Assembly (NCBI RefSeq): GCF_035934735.1
Contig: NZ_CP142396.1
Span: 2,356,001-2,420,000 of the forward strand
Direction: 5' to 3'
Source: Sedimentibacter sp. MB31-C6
GTDB lineage: Bacteria; Bacillota; Clostridia; Tissierellales; Sedimentibacteraceae
Length of the DNA stretch: 64,000 nt
Numbering within the stretch: position 1 is the first letter of the stretch; each line of letters begins with the position of its first letter. Both the position numbers and the translations under genes were made by a program. Shown in pieces: positions 1-8,578 of the stretch. The notes under the pieces are model-generated. The model did no database searches and had not been told where the DNA came from. It saw nothing but the letters and a program-made list of their open reading frames with translations.

Positions 1-39
1 TGTTATGTGATTTTTCTTCTTTAATATATGTCTTTGCAT
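1..39 (-). CDS. start of a partial gene running off the left edge
   Basis: On the minus strand a GGAGG motif stands nine bases before an ATG at 39, and the frame stays open to the window edge (13 codons, beginning MQRHILKKK). It follows the small gene at 76-378 in the same direction and could be its operon partner. Too short to name. Confidence 0.35.
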   Translation of the reverse strand, partial: MQRHILKKKNHIT

Positions 40-75
40 ATTGCTTTTCCTCCATTCATGTCATCCTTATATTTC

Positions 76-378
76 TTAAACTCGATATGCTTTATCTAAT
101 TCGGCTAACATGTTGTAAACTGTTTCGTAACTTTCGCATACATCACCTGGAACCTTGTAATTATCTGTAATTTCACGTAGCTTTGAGAATTCTTTGTTTA
201 ATTCAGGTTTTTCTGCTCCTGCTTTTTTTGTTTTCGTAATGATTGTATCAAATACATTATGAACTTCATGGAATTCAGGGTGATTACCTCCATGAACTCT
301 TGCTACAATCGGTACATATTGTTCCAATATTTTAAAGCGATTTTCCTTTATTTGATTAAATGTTAATTGTTTTGACAT
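76..378 (-). CDS. small protein resembling an internal part of Ric/YtfE-type di-iron proteins
   Basis: A 100-residue protein with a clear start: AAGGAG stands five to ten bases before the ATG at 378. The stretch RVHGGNHPEFHEV (about residues 27-39) and the later segment around VPGDVCESYETVY resemble two conserved segments of the C-terminal hemerythrin-like domain of RIC (ScdA/YtfE) iron-sulfur repair proteins. The helices that supply most of the di-iron ligands (the HM..KEE and terminal HIH..E motifs) are absent, as is the N-terminal ScdA domain. It may therefore be a stand-alone relic or a non-metal paralogue. Resemblance is from memory of the family; function is unproven. The next gene downstream is cut by the window edge. 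Confidence 0.6.
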   Translation of the reverse strand: MSKQLTFNQIKENRFKILEQYVPIVARVHGGNHPEFHEVHNVFDTIITKTKKAGAEKPELNKEFSKLREITDNYKVPGDVCESYETVYNMLAELDKAYRV

Positions 379-408
379 AATTTTTCTCCTTCTTTTTTAT
401 AGTATTTA

Positions 409-450
409 GGCATTTGTTAAATGCCCAAACCCATTGATTTAGATGGGTTT
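409..450. repeat. two adjacent perfect hairpins
   Basis: GGCATTT-gtt-AAATGCC (409-425) is followed directly by AAACCCAT-8 nt-ATGGGTTT (427-450). They lie between the divergent Ric-like gene and the transposase. Neither has a proper T-tract, so they may be part of the insertion sequence's left end or a block to incoming transcription. Confidence 0.5.
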
Positions 451-488
451 AGTGTTAATCTTATATATAAATTTCTCTCCTGTTATGG

Positions 489-494
489 TATAAT
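489..494 (+). promoter_or_regulatory. -10 element of the transposase promoter
   Basis: A perfect TATAAT lies 40 bases before the transposase start. The -35 region about 17 bases upstream is poor. Confidence 0.45.
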
Positions 495-534
495 GTAAGT
501 ACCAACAAACAAAAACTACAACAGGAGGAAACTT

Positions 535-1965
535 ATGTCTATTAAATACTCTCAGCTAACACTTGCTGAAAATTTCAGTGAATGTCAAGATTTACTAACA
601 TCTGACACATCTACATTCTTCTCACTATTAGAAGAACATATTAATTTATGTGATTTCATACCAGTGGAATTTTACTGTGCTTTCCACTTATCAATAGGCA
701 GAAAAAGGGATTATCCTTTAAAAGGATTTTTATCTGCTTTAATATTGCAGAAGATATTAACCATTCCTACTGATGCTTTACTTATCAATTTACTTTCTTT
801 ATGTCGCGAATTGCGTGATTTCTGTGGTTTTACAAAAGTGCCTGACGCCCCTATGTTTACACGTTTTAAACAGACCTTTATACCTCAATTAGAGCTTATG
901 TTCTCTAAAATGGTTGACTATACTGAACCTATCTGTCAAGCTATCGATTCTACCCTTGCTTCAATTATTACACTTGATACTTCCGGAATTGAATTATATG
1001 TTAAAGAAAACAATCCTAAGTATTTGAATACTCTCATTAGACAGCTTAAAACTTACTATAAGAATAATCTTAACGTTGATCCATACAAAATGGCTTATGG
1101 TCTAATGCCTTCTCAAGCTACATCTTCTCCTGATGCTAAACAGATGTACATTAATGGTCATTTCTGTTATGCCGACAAATTTGCTATTATCACCAATGGT
1201 TTAGGACTTGTGCGTAATATTGCTTTCTTGGATGATGACTTCAAACAAAAGCATCAAGATATTGAAATTGACAAGAAATCCGATTCCCCTGACGAGGATA
1301 AATCAATCGGTGATTCTTCTGCATTAAAACCGGTTTTACAAGACTTCTTTGAACTTCATCCTGATTTTCACCCATCGACTTTTCTTGGAGATTCCGCCTT
1401 TGATACTATTGAAACCTATACTTTTTTAAAAGATGAATTTAATTTTAAAAAAGCAATTATCCCTTACAATACAAGGAATGAAAGTACTCTTAAAAAAGTT
1501 GGTTACAATGAATATGGTTATCCATTATGTCCAAATGACTCCTCTTTGGTTATGAAATATTGTGGGCCTTGCCGTGAAAAGGGTCGTGCCGACCGTATAA
1601 AATGGATATGCCCTAAAGTTCATATGGAAAGAGGTCAATTTGTTTGTAATTGTGACAATCCGTGCAGCACTGCCAAAAAAGGTAGAACTACTTACACTTA
1701 TGAAAATATGAGTTTTCGTATGTTTCCAGGCTTACAACGTGATTCTGATGAATGGAATGAGTTGTATAAAATACGTACTGTTGTAGAAAGAGCCATTAAC
1801 CATTTTAAAATGAACATGTGCATAGCCGGAAGAAAATCTCGTGACCATCTTACTACTAAAGCTGATGTGCTTATTGCAGGAATTGCTAGTCAATTCACAG
1901 CAATTATCGCACACAGATTAAGTTGTCCACAGTATCTTAGAAGTCTTAAACCACTAATTGCATAA
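535..1965 (+). CDS. IS1182-type DDE transposase
   Basis: A 476-residue transposase that would cut and paste its own insertion sequence. The family layout is visible: an N-terminal DUF772-like helical part (about 1-130), catalytic aspartates in LDTSGIE and GDSAFD, and a C-terminal Y-x2-R-x3-E-x6-K signature in YKIRTVVERAINHFK carrying the catalytic glutamate. A cysteine-rich insert (CGPC, CPK, CNCDNPC, about 337-375) looks like a zinc-binding loop. CAGGAGGAAACTT precedes the ATG. The frame is intact, so it may be active. I could not find matching terminal inverted repeats, so the element ends are undefined. To the right lies a truncated gene tail that the insertion may have cut. Confidence 0.9.
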   Translation: MSIKYSQLTLAENFSECQDLLTSDTSTFFSLLEEHINLCDFIPVEFYCAFHLSIGRKRDYPLKGFLSALILQKILTIPTDALLINLLSLCRELRDFCGFTKVPDAPMFTRFKQTFIPQLELMFSKMVDYTEPICQAIDSTLASIITLDTSGIELYVKENNPKYLNTLIRQLKTYYKNNLNVDPYKMAYGLMPSQATSSPDAKQMYINGHFCYADKFAIITNGLGLVRNIAFLDDDFKQKHQDIEIDKKSDSPDEDKSIGDSSALKPVLQDFFELHPDFHPSTFLGDSAFDTIETYTFLKDEFNFKKAIIPYNTRNESTLKKVGYNEYGYPLCPNDSSLVMKYCGPCREKGRADRIKWICPKVHMERGQFVCNCDNPCSTAKKGRTTYTYENMSFRMFPGLQRDSDEWNELYKIRTVVERAINHFKMNMCIAGRKSRDHLTTKADVLIAGIASQFTAIIAHRLSCPQYLRSLKPLIA

Positions 1966-2333
1966 TTTCTTAATGCTTAAAGTTATTGATATTTCAATGT
2001 TCGTAGGTGTATTAAGGTTGCCCTTAAATCCAATTATTTCACTTGCTTTAACTTGTTTTTCTTTTTTTTTGCTATTTTTTATTAGATTCTATCAACAGTT
2101 ATCAAAAAATCATTTTACAATTTCCTATTTTATAGTATTTTATATTTTATATTTTTTATGATTTTATTGTATCAAAGAGTTAAAGAATTTAAATTGATGT
2201 AAATCAAATATTTCAAGAATCCTTGAAGAAAAAGATGTAATGGATTATAATAATATGATAGAATTCTATTTAAAAAATGAGAAATTATTGTATTAGTTAT
2301 TAAAATTTCTCTTTTCGTTATGAGGTGAATTGA
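1966..2333. other. AT-rich spacer right of the IS1182-type transposase
   Basis: It holds a small TTAAGG-ttgc-CCTTAA hairpin near 2014-2029, a long pyrimidine-rich stretch, and the gene remnant described separately at 2198-2296. A hydrophobic open frame (1958-2161) is low-complexity and was not called. The right end of the insertion sequence should lie here, but no inverted repeat was recognised. Confidence 0.5.
2198..2296 (+). pseudogene. possible 3' remnant of a truncated gene
   Basis: An open stretch of 32 codons, rich in E, K, N and D, runs from just after a TGA to a TAG at 2294. It looks like the C-terminal tail of a soluble protein and has no start signal. It may be what remains of a gene cut by the insertion to its left. 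Weak evidence: short open frames are common in AT-rich DNA. Confidence 0.25.
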
Positions 2334-2960
2334 ATGAAAATAGTAAAGGATGTCTACAAAGGATTGTTATCCTTATTTAATTATCCATATATATCAGAGG
2401 ACCTTTTGAAAAATATAAAAGGGCCTATACTATTGCATATAAGCGATACTCCTGTTGATATCTACCGTTACATTTTCAGAATAATCGATATCTTAAAGCC
2501 TCAATATATTATACACACAGGTGATATGGCAGATAATATTAAGCTAGAGATTTATAAAAATAGAATTGATTTTTACTATAGAGGCGTTTCTAAGCTTATT
2601 GAAGGTTTAGAAAAAAAAGAATTCTCAAAAATCTATTATGTATTGGGTAACCATGATGATTATGAAACGGTTAGTCAATTGACTAAAAGAGGCATAATTC
2701 TTGAGGAGGGCCCATTGATAATAGATGACTGTAAGTTTGCAGTTGGTCATTATTACAAGGAATTTTCATATAAAGTAGATTTTAATCTTTATGGTCATAG
2801 TTTTGAACCTGAACACTATAATAAAAATGGAACGATTGGTCTAAATGGATTATTAAATATCAATATAATTGATTTGTCGAACAAAAGTGTATTTTATTTA
2901 GATTACCCTATAGGTACAAATCGTTTAAGATTAATGGAGTTAAGAGGTATTGGGTTATAA
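2334..2960 (+). CDS. calcineurin-like metallophosphoesterase
   Basis: A 208-residue protein carrying the metal-ligand series of calcineurin-type phosphoesterases in order: HISDTP (about 35-40), HTGDMAD (about 61-67), GNHD (about 105-108), a histidine in VGHYY, and a closing GHSFEP. These normally bind two metal ions and hydrolyse phosphomono- or diesters. The protein is short and soluble with no signal peptide. Note the first motif is HISDTP rather than the usual DxH order, so one metal site may differ. GAGGTG precedes the start. It is followed after 18 bases by an unknown gene and then a HAD phosphatase, suggesting a small operon acting on a phosphorylated compound. Substrate unknown. Confidence 0.8.
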   Translation: MKIVKDVYKGLLSLFNYPYISEDLLKNIKGPILLHISDTPVDIYRYIFRIIDILKPQYIIHTGDMADNIKLEIYKNRIDFYYRGVSKLIEGLEKKEFSKIYYVLGNHDDYETVSQLTKRGIILEEGPLIIDDCKFAVGHYYKEFSYKVDFNLYGHSFEPEHYNKNGTIGLNGLLNINIIDLSNKSVFYLDYPIGTNRLRLMELRGIGL

Positions 2961-2978
2961 TTGAAAGGAGGATATGTT

Positions 2979-3968
2979 ATGTTATTTTTTAGGATGGGAC
3001 CACGTTGTTTGTTTATTAGAAGTGAAAAAATTGATGAAATTACAAGCTTTTTAGAAACAAAGCTTAATGGCGAAATAACAGACTACCAGCAGGGAATTAA
3101 AAGGGCATCAGAGTATAGTACTCTTTGTTTTATAACAGGTATTAATCATGAAAAGACATATGTACAGGATGCAAAAAAAATTGTGCTTGTTAATAATGTT
3201 GCTTCAGGGATTCTCTCATCAATTATCAATAGTCATGCATGTGCTCTTATACATAAGATTGACATGGGACCAACTTCGATAGTTATGCGTATACCTGGTA
3301 ATGAACAAAAATTAATAGGTAAACTCAAGGTATTATTTGATGGCAAAGAAGTTGATTTAGTCGATGGAATTGGATTGGGAGAAAAGGATGATACTATTCT
3401 TATATTTACTAATAAGGTACTTAGCGGACCGATTACTGATGTATTGGCTACTAAGTTGTTAATTCCACAGTCAGCTATTGTAGTTCAAGAAAGACTACGA
3501 TTAGAGGGATTGAGGTTAATTACTCAAAGTTTAGATGATAGTCAGTGGTATGAGCTTAGAATTAATATATATGATTCTTATGGAAAATATGAAGAAAATT
3601 ATGATAGGTTAATGTTTATATTATCAAAGTTAGAAATAGGTATGGTTTTAGGGGAAAGCTGGACTAAGGACTATGCCGTAATGCTTTATTCGGTATTGAC
3701 TTATCAGGTGAGGTTATTTACATTCTTTACACCTCAGGAGGTAAAAAGGATTTTAATGGCATTAGAATATACAAATGATGGTAAGCGGTTGGTTGACTTT
3801 GATTTATACTATAAAAATAAAAAAGTTTACTGGAGTGATGTTCACAGGACTAAGAAAGGAAAAAATAAACTTGAGGAAGTTAAAGAATACAGACAAAGTT
3901 TGTATGAAAAATTGAAGTTAGAAGATATAAAAATTTTAGAGGAAATGGATAAAGAATTGGAGCATTAA
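2979..3968 (+). CDS. unknown soluble protein in a phosphatase cassette
   Basis: A 329-residue protein I do not recognise. An upstream TTG at 2961 is in frame, but AAGGAGG at 2965-2971 sits seven bases before the ATG at 2979, so that ATG is the likely start. The sequence is mixed alpha/beta with no signal peptide or membrane segment, a glycine-rich run near VDGIGLGEKDD, and a charged, lysine/glutamate-rich helical C-terminus. It lies between a metallophosphoesterase and a HAD-type phosphatase on the same strand, so a role in handling a phosphorylated substrate, or in regulating the two enzymes, is possible. This is inference from context only. Confidence 0.65.
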   Translation: MLFFRMGPRCLFIRSEKIDEITSFLETKLNGEITDYQQGIKRASEYSTLCFITGINHEKTYVQDAKKIVLVNNVASGILSSIINSHACALIHKIDMGPTSIVMRIPGNEQKLIGKLKVLFDGKEVDLVDGIGLGEKDDTILIFTNKVLSGPITDVLATKLLIPQSAIVVQERLRLEGLRLITQSLDDSQWYELRINIYDSYGKYEENYDRLMFILSKLEIGMVLGESWTKDYAVMLYSVLTYQVRLFTFFTPQEVKRILMALEYTNDGKRLVDFDLYYKNKKVYWSDVHRTKKGKNKLEEVKEYRQSLYEKLKLEDIKILEEMDKELEH

Positions 3969-4026
3969 TGGAAAAAACGCAGATAATCGCAGCAAATCAG
4001 TAAATAATAAATACGAGGTGATTAAT

Positions 4027-4755
4027 ATGAAAACAAAAGCTGCTTTTTTTGATATAGATGGTACAATATTTAGAAATTCCTTGATGATTGAACATTTTCA
4101 AAAGCTTATAACCTTTGAAGTAATAGATCCCGAAGTTTGGTATACAAAGGTAAAAAAAGTATATATTGAGTGGGAGAAAAGATATGGGGATTTTGAGGAA
4201 TACTTAGAAATTTTAGCAGGTGTTTATTTAGATGAGCTTAAGGGTTTCGATAAATCTTATATCGAATATATTGCTGATCATGTTATAAAATCTAATGGAG
4301 ACATGGTTTATAAATATTCTAGAAATCAAATCGAATATCATAAAAAGCAAAAGCATAATGTTTTTTTTATCTCTGGTAGTCCTGACTTTTTAGTATCAAG
4401 AATGGCCGAAAAATACGAGGCAACAGATTACAGAGGAAGTATTTATAAAGTTGATTCTCAAAATAAGTTCACTGGCGAAATAGTGAAAATGTGGGATTCT
4501 GAAAGCAAACAGAGAGAGCTTAATAATTTGATTAAGGAATATGATGTTGATTTAGATAATAGCTATGCTTATGGTGATACAACGGGAGATTTTTCAATGC
4601 TTAAAATGATTGGCAATCCAGTTGCAATCAATCCAAATAGGGATTTGTTGTTATCTATAAGAGAGGATGAAGAATTGAGTAAAAAAACTACAATAATTGT
4701 TGAACGTAAAAATGTAATATACAAATTAGATCCAAATATTGAATTATTGTATTAA
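4027..4755 (+). CDS. HAD-superfamily (SerB-like, subfamily IB) phosphatase
   Basis: A 242-residue HAD hydrolase. Motif I is FFDIDGTI (nucleophile and acid/base aspartates, about residues 8-15), motif II is the serine in FFISGSP, and motif IV is YGDTTGDFSML. The helical cap inserted between motifs I and II is typical of subfamily IB, which includes phosphoserine phosphatase. An in-frame GTG at 4018 exists, but the GAGGTG at 4015-4020 is the ribosome binding site for the ATG at 4027. It closes the three-gene cassette. Substrate cannot be read from sequence. Confidence 0.8.
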   Translation: MKTKAAFFDIDGTIFRNSLMIEHFQKLITFEVIDPEVWYTKVKKVYIEWEKRYGDFEEYLEILAGVYLDELKGFDKSYIEYIADHVIKSNGDMVYKYSRNQIEYHKKQKHNVFFISGSPDFLVSRMAEKYEATDYRGSIYKVDSQNKFTGEIVKMWDSESKQRELNNLIKEYDVDLDNSYAYGDTTGDFSMLKMIGNPVAINPNRDLLLSIREDEELSKKTTIIVERKNVIYKLDPNIELLY

Positions 4756-4827
4756 AAATCCATTCGACATCATTATCTATAATATCATCAATTTATTTAG
4801 TTTGATTACTTTTTGCGAAAAATAGTA

Positions 4828-4856
4828 TTGCAAATATAAATCTTCTATGTTATAAT
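4828..4856 (+). promoter_or_regulatory. promoter of the GntR/frl operon
   Basis: TTGCAA (4828-4833), 17 bases, then a perfect TATAAT (4851-4856). Transcription should begin near 4863, inside or just before the palindrome at 4868. This rules out the TTG at 4858 as the start codon of the regulator. Confidence 0.75.
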
Positions 4857-4867
4857 TTTGGAAAACG

Positions 4868-4879
4868 TGGTATATACCA
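4868..4879. promoter_or_regulatory. candidate GntR (HutC/UTRA-type) operator
   Basis: TGGTATATACCA is a perfect 12-bp palindrome just downstream of the -10 element; the last arm is repeated at once as TATACCA (4881-4887). It resembles the TGGTnTAnACCA pattern bound by NagR/DasR-type members of the HutC subfamily. Placement at the transcription start implies autorepression relieved by the sugar ligand. Confidence 0.65.
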
Positions 4880-4890
4880 GTATACCATAT

Positions 4891-5643
4891 ATGAAAGAGT
4901 GTGATACTATCAAAAATAAAAGATACTTACCTCCTGTATATATTCAAATTAGGGATATTCTTGTAGAAAAAATAAATTCTGGCGAATTTACAAGTGGTAA
5001 TCAATTACCATCAGAGAGAGAACTAAGTGATACATATAATATTAGCAGAATGACTGCAAGGAATGCGTTAACACAACTTGTTGATTCGGGGTATGCTTAT
5101 AGACTTAAAGGCAAAGGAACTTTTGTAAGTTATCCCGAAATTGAAAGAGATTTTGTTAAACTTAGTGGTTTTTCTCAAATGCTGAAATCGAAGGGAATTA
5201 AACCTAGCAACAAAATTGTTAAATCAGGAATTATTGAGGCTGATAAAAAAATAGCATCACTGCTGGAAACTACAATTGGTACAAAGGTCTATGAGATTGT
5301 ACGTATCAGGTATGGAAATAACGTTGCATTGGCATTAGAGTATTCTTATTTGCCTATAAATCTTTTTGATGACTTGCTGCAATATGACTTTGAAAGAAAT
5401 TCATTATACAATGTTATAGAAGAAAATTATAACTACAAGTTAAAGTATTCTAAGCAATGGATAAAAATAACTACTTTAAATAAAAACGAATCTATAATTT
5501 TAAATGTTAAAGAGCATACACCAGCATTTCTTTTGGAATCTATATCATACGACATGGATGAAAAAGTTGTAGAATCTACATTGTCATTAAATATTGGTGA
5601 TAGAACAGCTTTTTATACTGAGTTGTGGCCAAATAATATTTAA
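4891..5643 (+). CDS. GntR-family (HutC/UTRA) transcriptional regulator, FrlR-like
   Basis: About 250 residues: an N-terminal winged helix (PPVYIQIRDIL..., with the helix-turn-helix around LPSERELSDTY and SRMTARNAL) and a C-terminal UTRA ligand-binding domain, usually recognising phosphorylated sugars. An upstream TTG at 4858 precedes the predicted transcription start, so ATG 4891 is preferred; no clear Shine-Dalgarno stands before it, so translation may be weak, fitting a repressor. It precedes the importer and frlBCD-like genes, and no terminator separates it from them. E. coli FrlR is of the same family. It probably represses the operon through the palindrome at 4868. Confidence 0.85.
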   Translation: MKECDTIKNKRYLPPVYIQIRDILVEKINSGEFTSGNQLPSERELSDTYNISRMTARNALTQLVDSGYAYRLKGKGTFVSYPEIERDFVKLSGFSQMLKSKGIKPSNKIVKSGIIEADKKIASLLETTIGTKVYEIVRIRYGNNVALALEYSYLPINLFDDLLQYDFERNSLYNVIEENYNYKLKYSKQWIKITTLNKNESIILNVKEHTPAFLLESISYDMDEKVVESTLSLNIGDRTAFYTELWPNNI

Positions 5644-5657
5644 AATATACGAACTTT

Positions 5658-5684
5658 TTGCAAGCAATATGAAAACGTTATAAA
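5658..5684 (+). promoter_or_regulatory. weak promoter candidate before the ABC importer
   Basis: TTGCAA (5658-5663) with a TATAAA-like box (5679-5684) at 15-bp spacing, in the 129-bp gap between the regulator and the ATPase gene. The spacing is short and no operator copy is seen here, so the main promoter is probably the one at 4828. Confidence 0.3.
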
Positions 5685-5772
5685 CATCTAGTCTAAGTAT
5701 TAACAAATTAGTGCAAGAAATTAATATTATTACGATTCATAAAATTTTAACGATTAATTTAAGAGGTGAAAG

Positions 5773-6870
5773 ATGTCTGTTTCTGCTGTAACTTCCGTAA
5801 CATCTGATTCTATTGTATCTTTAATAGGTGTTGAAAAAAGTTTTGGAAAAAACAAGGTTGTAAAAAATATGAATGTTGAAATTAAAGAAGGGGAATTTCT
5901 AACTCTTCTTGGACCTTCAGGATGCGGGAAAACCACCACATTGAGAATGATTGCTGGATTCGAAGAAGCTTCTTCTGGGACAATCAAGGTTCAGGGTGAA
6001 AGTATCGAAGATAAGGAGCCTTTTGAAAGAGATGTAAATACAGTTTTTCAGAATTATGCTCTTTTTCCACATATGACTGTGTTTGATAATATAGGATATG
6101 GACTTAGAATTAGAAAAAGGCCAAAAGATGAAATTATAAAAAGAGTTAATGAAATGCTGGAACTTGTTCAGTTAAAAGGATATGAAAACAGGAAACCGGA
6201 TGCTCTCTCCGGAGGCCAAAAGCAAAGAGTTGCTATTGCAAGAGCTCTCATAAATAATCCAAAGGTATTGCTTCTTGATGAACCACTTGGTGCTCTGGAT
6301 CTTAAGCTTAGAAAACAGATGCAGATAGAGCTTAAAAGATTGCAGAAGAAGCTTGGAATTACATTTGTTTATGTAACTCATGACCAGGAAGAAGCTCTTA
6401 CAATGAGTGACAGAATAGCAGTAATGAATGAAGGTGTAATAGAACAGCTTGCTACGCCAAGAGAGGTATATGACAGACCTCTTACTAAATTCGTGGCAGG
6501 TTTTATTGGAGAATCTAATATATTTGATGGCAAGATTAAAGGCTTGCATGATGGAATAATAGATGTTGAAACTTCAGCTGGTAACATGAAGGTTAAGGGA
6601 AACGGATTTGAAGTAGGTGAAAGTATCCATGTGTCAATTAGACCAGAGTACATAAAGGTGAGCACTGATACTGTTGAAGGGTTTAGCTTAGAGGGTAAAG
6701 TTAAAGATTTCATATATATGGGAACTGTTGTAAAAACTTCTGTTGATTTGAAAGATAATACTGAAATAAAGTATTCCCGTTTTGAAAAGGATGAAGATTT
6801 TAGAGAAGGAGATTCTGTAAATATATACTGGAATCCGGAAAAAGCTGTTGCCATTAAGGCAAAGAGGTAG
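5773..6870 (+). CDS. ABC importer ATPase, spermidine/putrescine (PotA) type
   Basis: A 365-residue ATPase with Walker A GPSGCGKT (47-54), Q-loop FQNYALFPH, signature LSGGQKQ (145-151), Walker B VLLLDEP (166-172), H-loop THD (202-204) and a C-terminal TOBE domain (about 285-365), the layout of the PotA/MOI subfamily. GAGGTG precedes the start. It would power uptake through the two permeases that follow. Although annotated by homology as a polyamine system, its operon with frlBCD-like genes suggests that the cargo is an amino-acid-linked sugar (Amadori compound) or similar. Confidence 0.9.
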   Translation: MSVSAVTSVTSDSIVSLIGVEKSFGKNKVVKNMNVEIKEGEFLTLLGPSGCGKTTTLRMIAGFEEASSGTIKVQGESIEDKEPFERDVNTVFQNYALFPHMTVFDNIGYGLRIRKRPKDEIIKRVNEMLELVQLKGYENRKPDALSGGQKQRVAIARALINNPKVLLLDEPLGALDLKLRKQMQIELKRLQKKLGITFVYVTHDQEEALTMSDRIAVMNEGVIEQLATPREVYDRPLTKFVAGFIGESNIFDGKIKGLHDGIIDVETSAGNMKVKGNGFEVGESIHVSIRPEYIKVSTDTVEGFSLEGKVKDFIYMGTVVKTSVDLKDNTEIKYSRFEKDEDFREGDSVNIYWNPEKAVAIKAKR

Positions 6871-6883
6871 TATGGAGGACAAT

Positions 6884-7750
6884 ATGAAAAAAGATACTTT
6901 TAAGCGAAATACACTGCCAGCTTTAGCTATGGCAGGACCGGTTTCATTATGGATGATTTTATTTGTAACATTGCCTATGTTGTATATTATCTACATAAGT
7001 TTTATGTCTAGGGGAGTATTTGGAGATGTTGTTTATGAATTTTCGTTAGAAAGTTATGAAACATTGCTGGATAGCACATATTTTAAGGTTATAGTAAAAT
7101 CCTTAAGGGCGGCATTTTTAACTACAGTACTATGTATATTTATAGGATATCCTTTTGCATATTATATTGCAAAAAAACCAAAGGAAGTTGCATCAAAGCT
7201 TATTATGCTTATTATGATTCCGTTTTGGACAAACTCTTTAATGAGACTTAATAGCTGGCTTCTTTTGTTTCAGACAAGTGGACCTGTAAATAATTTTCTT
7301 CAAAGTGCAGGTTTTATAGATGCACCTATGAGTTTTGTATATACGGACGGCCTTGTAATGCTTGGTATGATAACTAACATGCTTCCATTTGCAGTGCTTC
7401 CCATGTACAGCTCAATTGAAAAATTAAGTAAGTCTTTTTTGGAAGCATCAGCGGACCTTGGCGCTACAAGGAGGACCACTTTTTTTAATATAACATTACC
7501 TCTTACCTTTCCGGGAATATTTTCTTCGATAATATTGGTATTTATACCTTCTCTTGGTATATATACTGTAACGGACATGCTTGGTGGAGGAAAAGTTTTG
7601 TATATAGGTAATATAATAAAAAATCAATTTGGAGCTATTAGAAACTGGCCTCTAGGAGCTGCCCTTTCTGTACTGTTGATTGTTATAACAGGATTGCTTA
7701 TATTTATATACACCAGATTTGCAAAAATTGAAGATATGGAGGTAGTATAA
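6884..7750 (+). CDS. ABC permease, PotB type
   Basis: A 288-residue membrane protein with six predicted helices and the EAA loop that docks with the ATPase (EASADLGATRRTTFFNITLPL, split by family as EA-x2-LGA-x11-LP). An ATG at 6872 and an earlier overlap are possible, but GGAGG at 6874-6878 points to ATG 6884. The start lies 13 bases after the ATPase stop. It pairs with the next gene to form the channel of the importer. Confidence 0.88.
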   Translation: MKKDTFKRNTLPALAMAGPVSLWMILFVTLPMLYIIYISFMSRGVFGDVVYEFSLESYETLLDSTYFKVIVKSLRAAFLTTVLCIFIGYPFAYYIAKKPKEVASKLIMLIMIPFWTNSLMRLNSWLLLFQTSGPVNNFLQSAGFIDAPMSFVYTDGLVMLGMITNMLPFAVLPMYSSIEKLSKSFLEASADLGATRRTTFFNITLPLTFPGIFSSIILVFIPSLGIYTVTDMLGGGKVLYIGNIIKNQFGAIRNWPLGAALSVLLIVITGLLIFIYTRFAKIEDMEVV

Positions 7751-8578
7751 ATGAGCATTTCAAAAAAGCAAAAAAGACGAAGATGGGAAGAATTCATTGG
7801 AACGGTTTACTCAATAATCATATACGCAGTACTATATATTCCGGTATTTGTAATGATGATGTTTTCATTTAACAATCAAAGATACAACTATTACTGGAAT
7901 GGCTTTACAACACAATGGTATTCAAAGTTATTCTCAAACTCTGCTTTAATCGAAAGCCTTTGGTATTCTGTTGTAATTGCAGTGTTAGCAACTTTAATTT
8001 CTGTCACAATAGGCACTATTGGAGCATTAGGATTAAAAAAATATGAATTCAGAGGAAAGAAATTTATTAATGAAATGTTATATATACCCATAATAGTACC
8101 TGAAATTGTTATGGCGGTTGCACTTCTTATTATATTTATCAAAATAGGACTTGCTCTTGGAATGGGAAGTATTTTAATAGGTCATTGCACTTTCTGTATA
8201 CCATACGCAGTAGTTACTATTAAAGGCCGTATAAGTGGTGATGGTTATAGTCATGAAGAGGCATCCATGGATCTTGGAGCCAACAGAATTCAGACGTTTA
8301 TAAATGTTACTCTTCCGAGTATTATGCCGGGAGTAATGAGTGCAGCGTTTCTGTCATTTACTCTTTCTATAGATGACGTTGTAATGAGTAATATGCTAGC
8401 AGGTGCAAAAAATTCCACTTTGCCGGTTTTAATTCTCTCTATGAACAAGTCAGGAGTTACTCCTGATGTTAATGCACTTACCACAATCATGATTCTAGTC
8501 ATTGTAATAGCAATGATTTTGAATAATATAATTAAAAATGCGTTAAAAAAACGCAAAAAAATGGAGGAAACTATATGA
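7751..8578 (+). CDS. ABC permease, PotC type
   Basis: A 275-residue permease beginning directly after the previous stop codon. It has a positively charged N-terminus (KKQKRRR), six helices, and the docking loop EASMDLGANR...LP (about 168-185). It is the second half of the transmembrane channel. Its last four bases overlap the start of the binding-protein gene (ATGA), indicating tight translational coupling. Confidence 0.88.
   Translation: MSISKKQKRRRWEEFIGTVYSIIIYAVLYIPVFVMMMFSFNNQRYNYYWNGFTTQWYSKLFSNSALIESLWYSVVIAVLATLISVTIGTIGALGLKKYEFRGKKFINEMLYIPIIVPEIVMAVALLIIFIKIGLALGMGSILIGHCTFCIPYAVVTIKGRISGDGYSHEEASMDLGANRIQTFINVTLPSIMPGVMSAAFLSFTLSIDDVVMSNMLAGAKNSTLPVLILSMNKSGVTPDVNALTTIMILVIVIAMILNNIIKNALKKRKKMEETI

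Noticed and set aside
1958-2161. Hydrophobic 67-residue open frame after the first transposase
   Set aside because: Low-complexity T-rich DNA with no ribosome site; overlaps the transposase end.
6378-6854. Long antisense open frame opposite the importer ATPase
   Set aside because: Shadow of the ATPase gene; no ribosome site and no recognisable domain.
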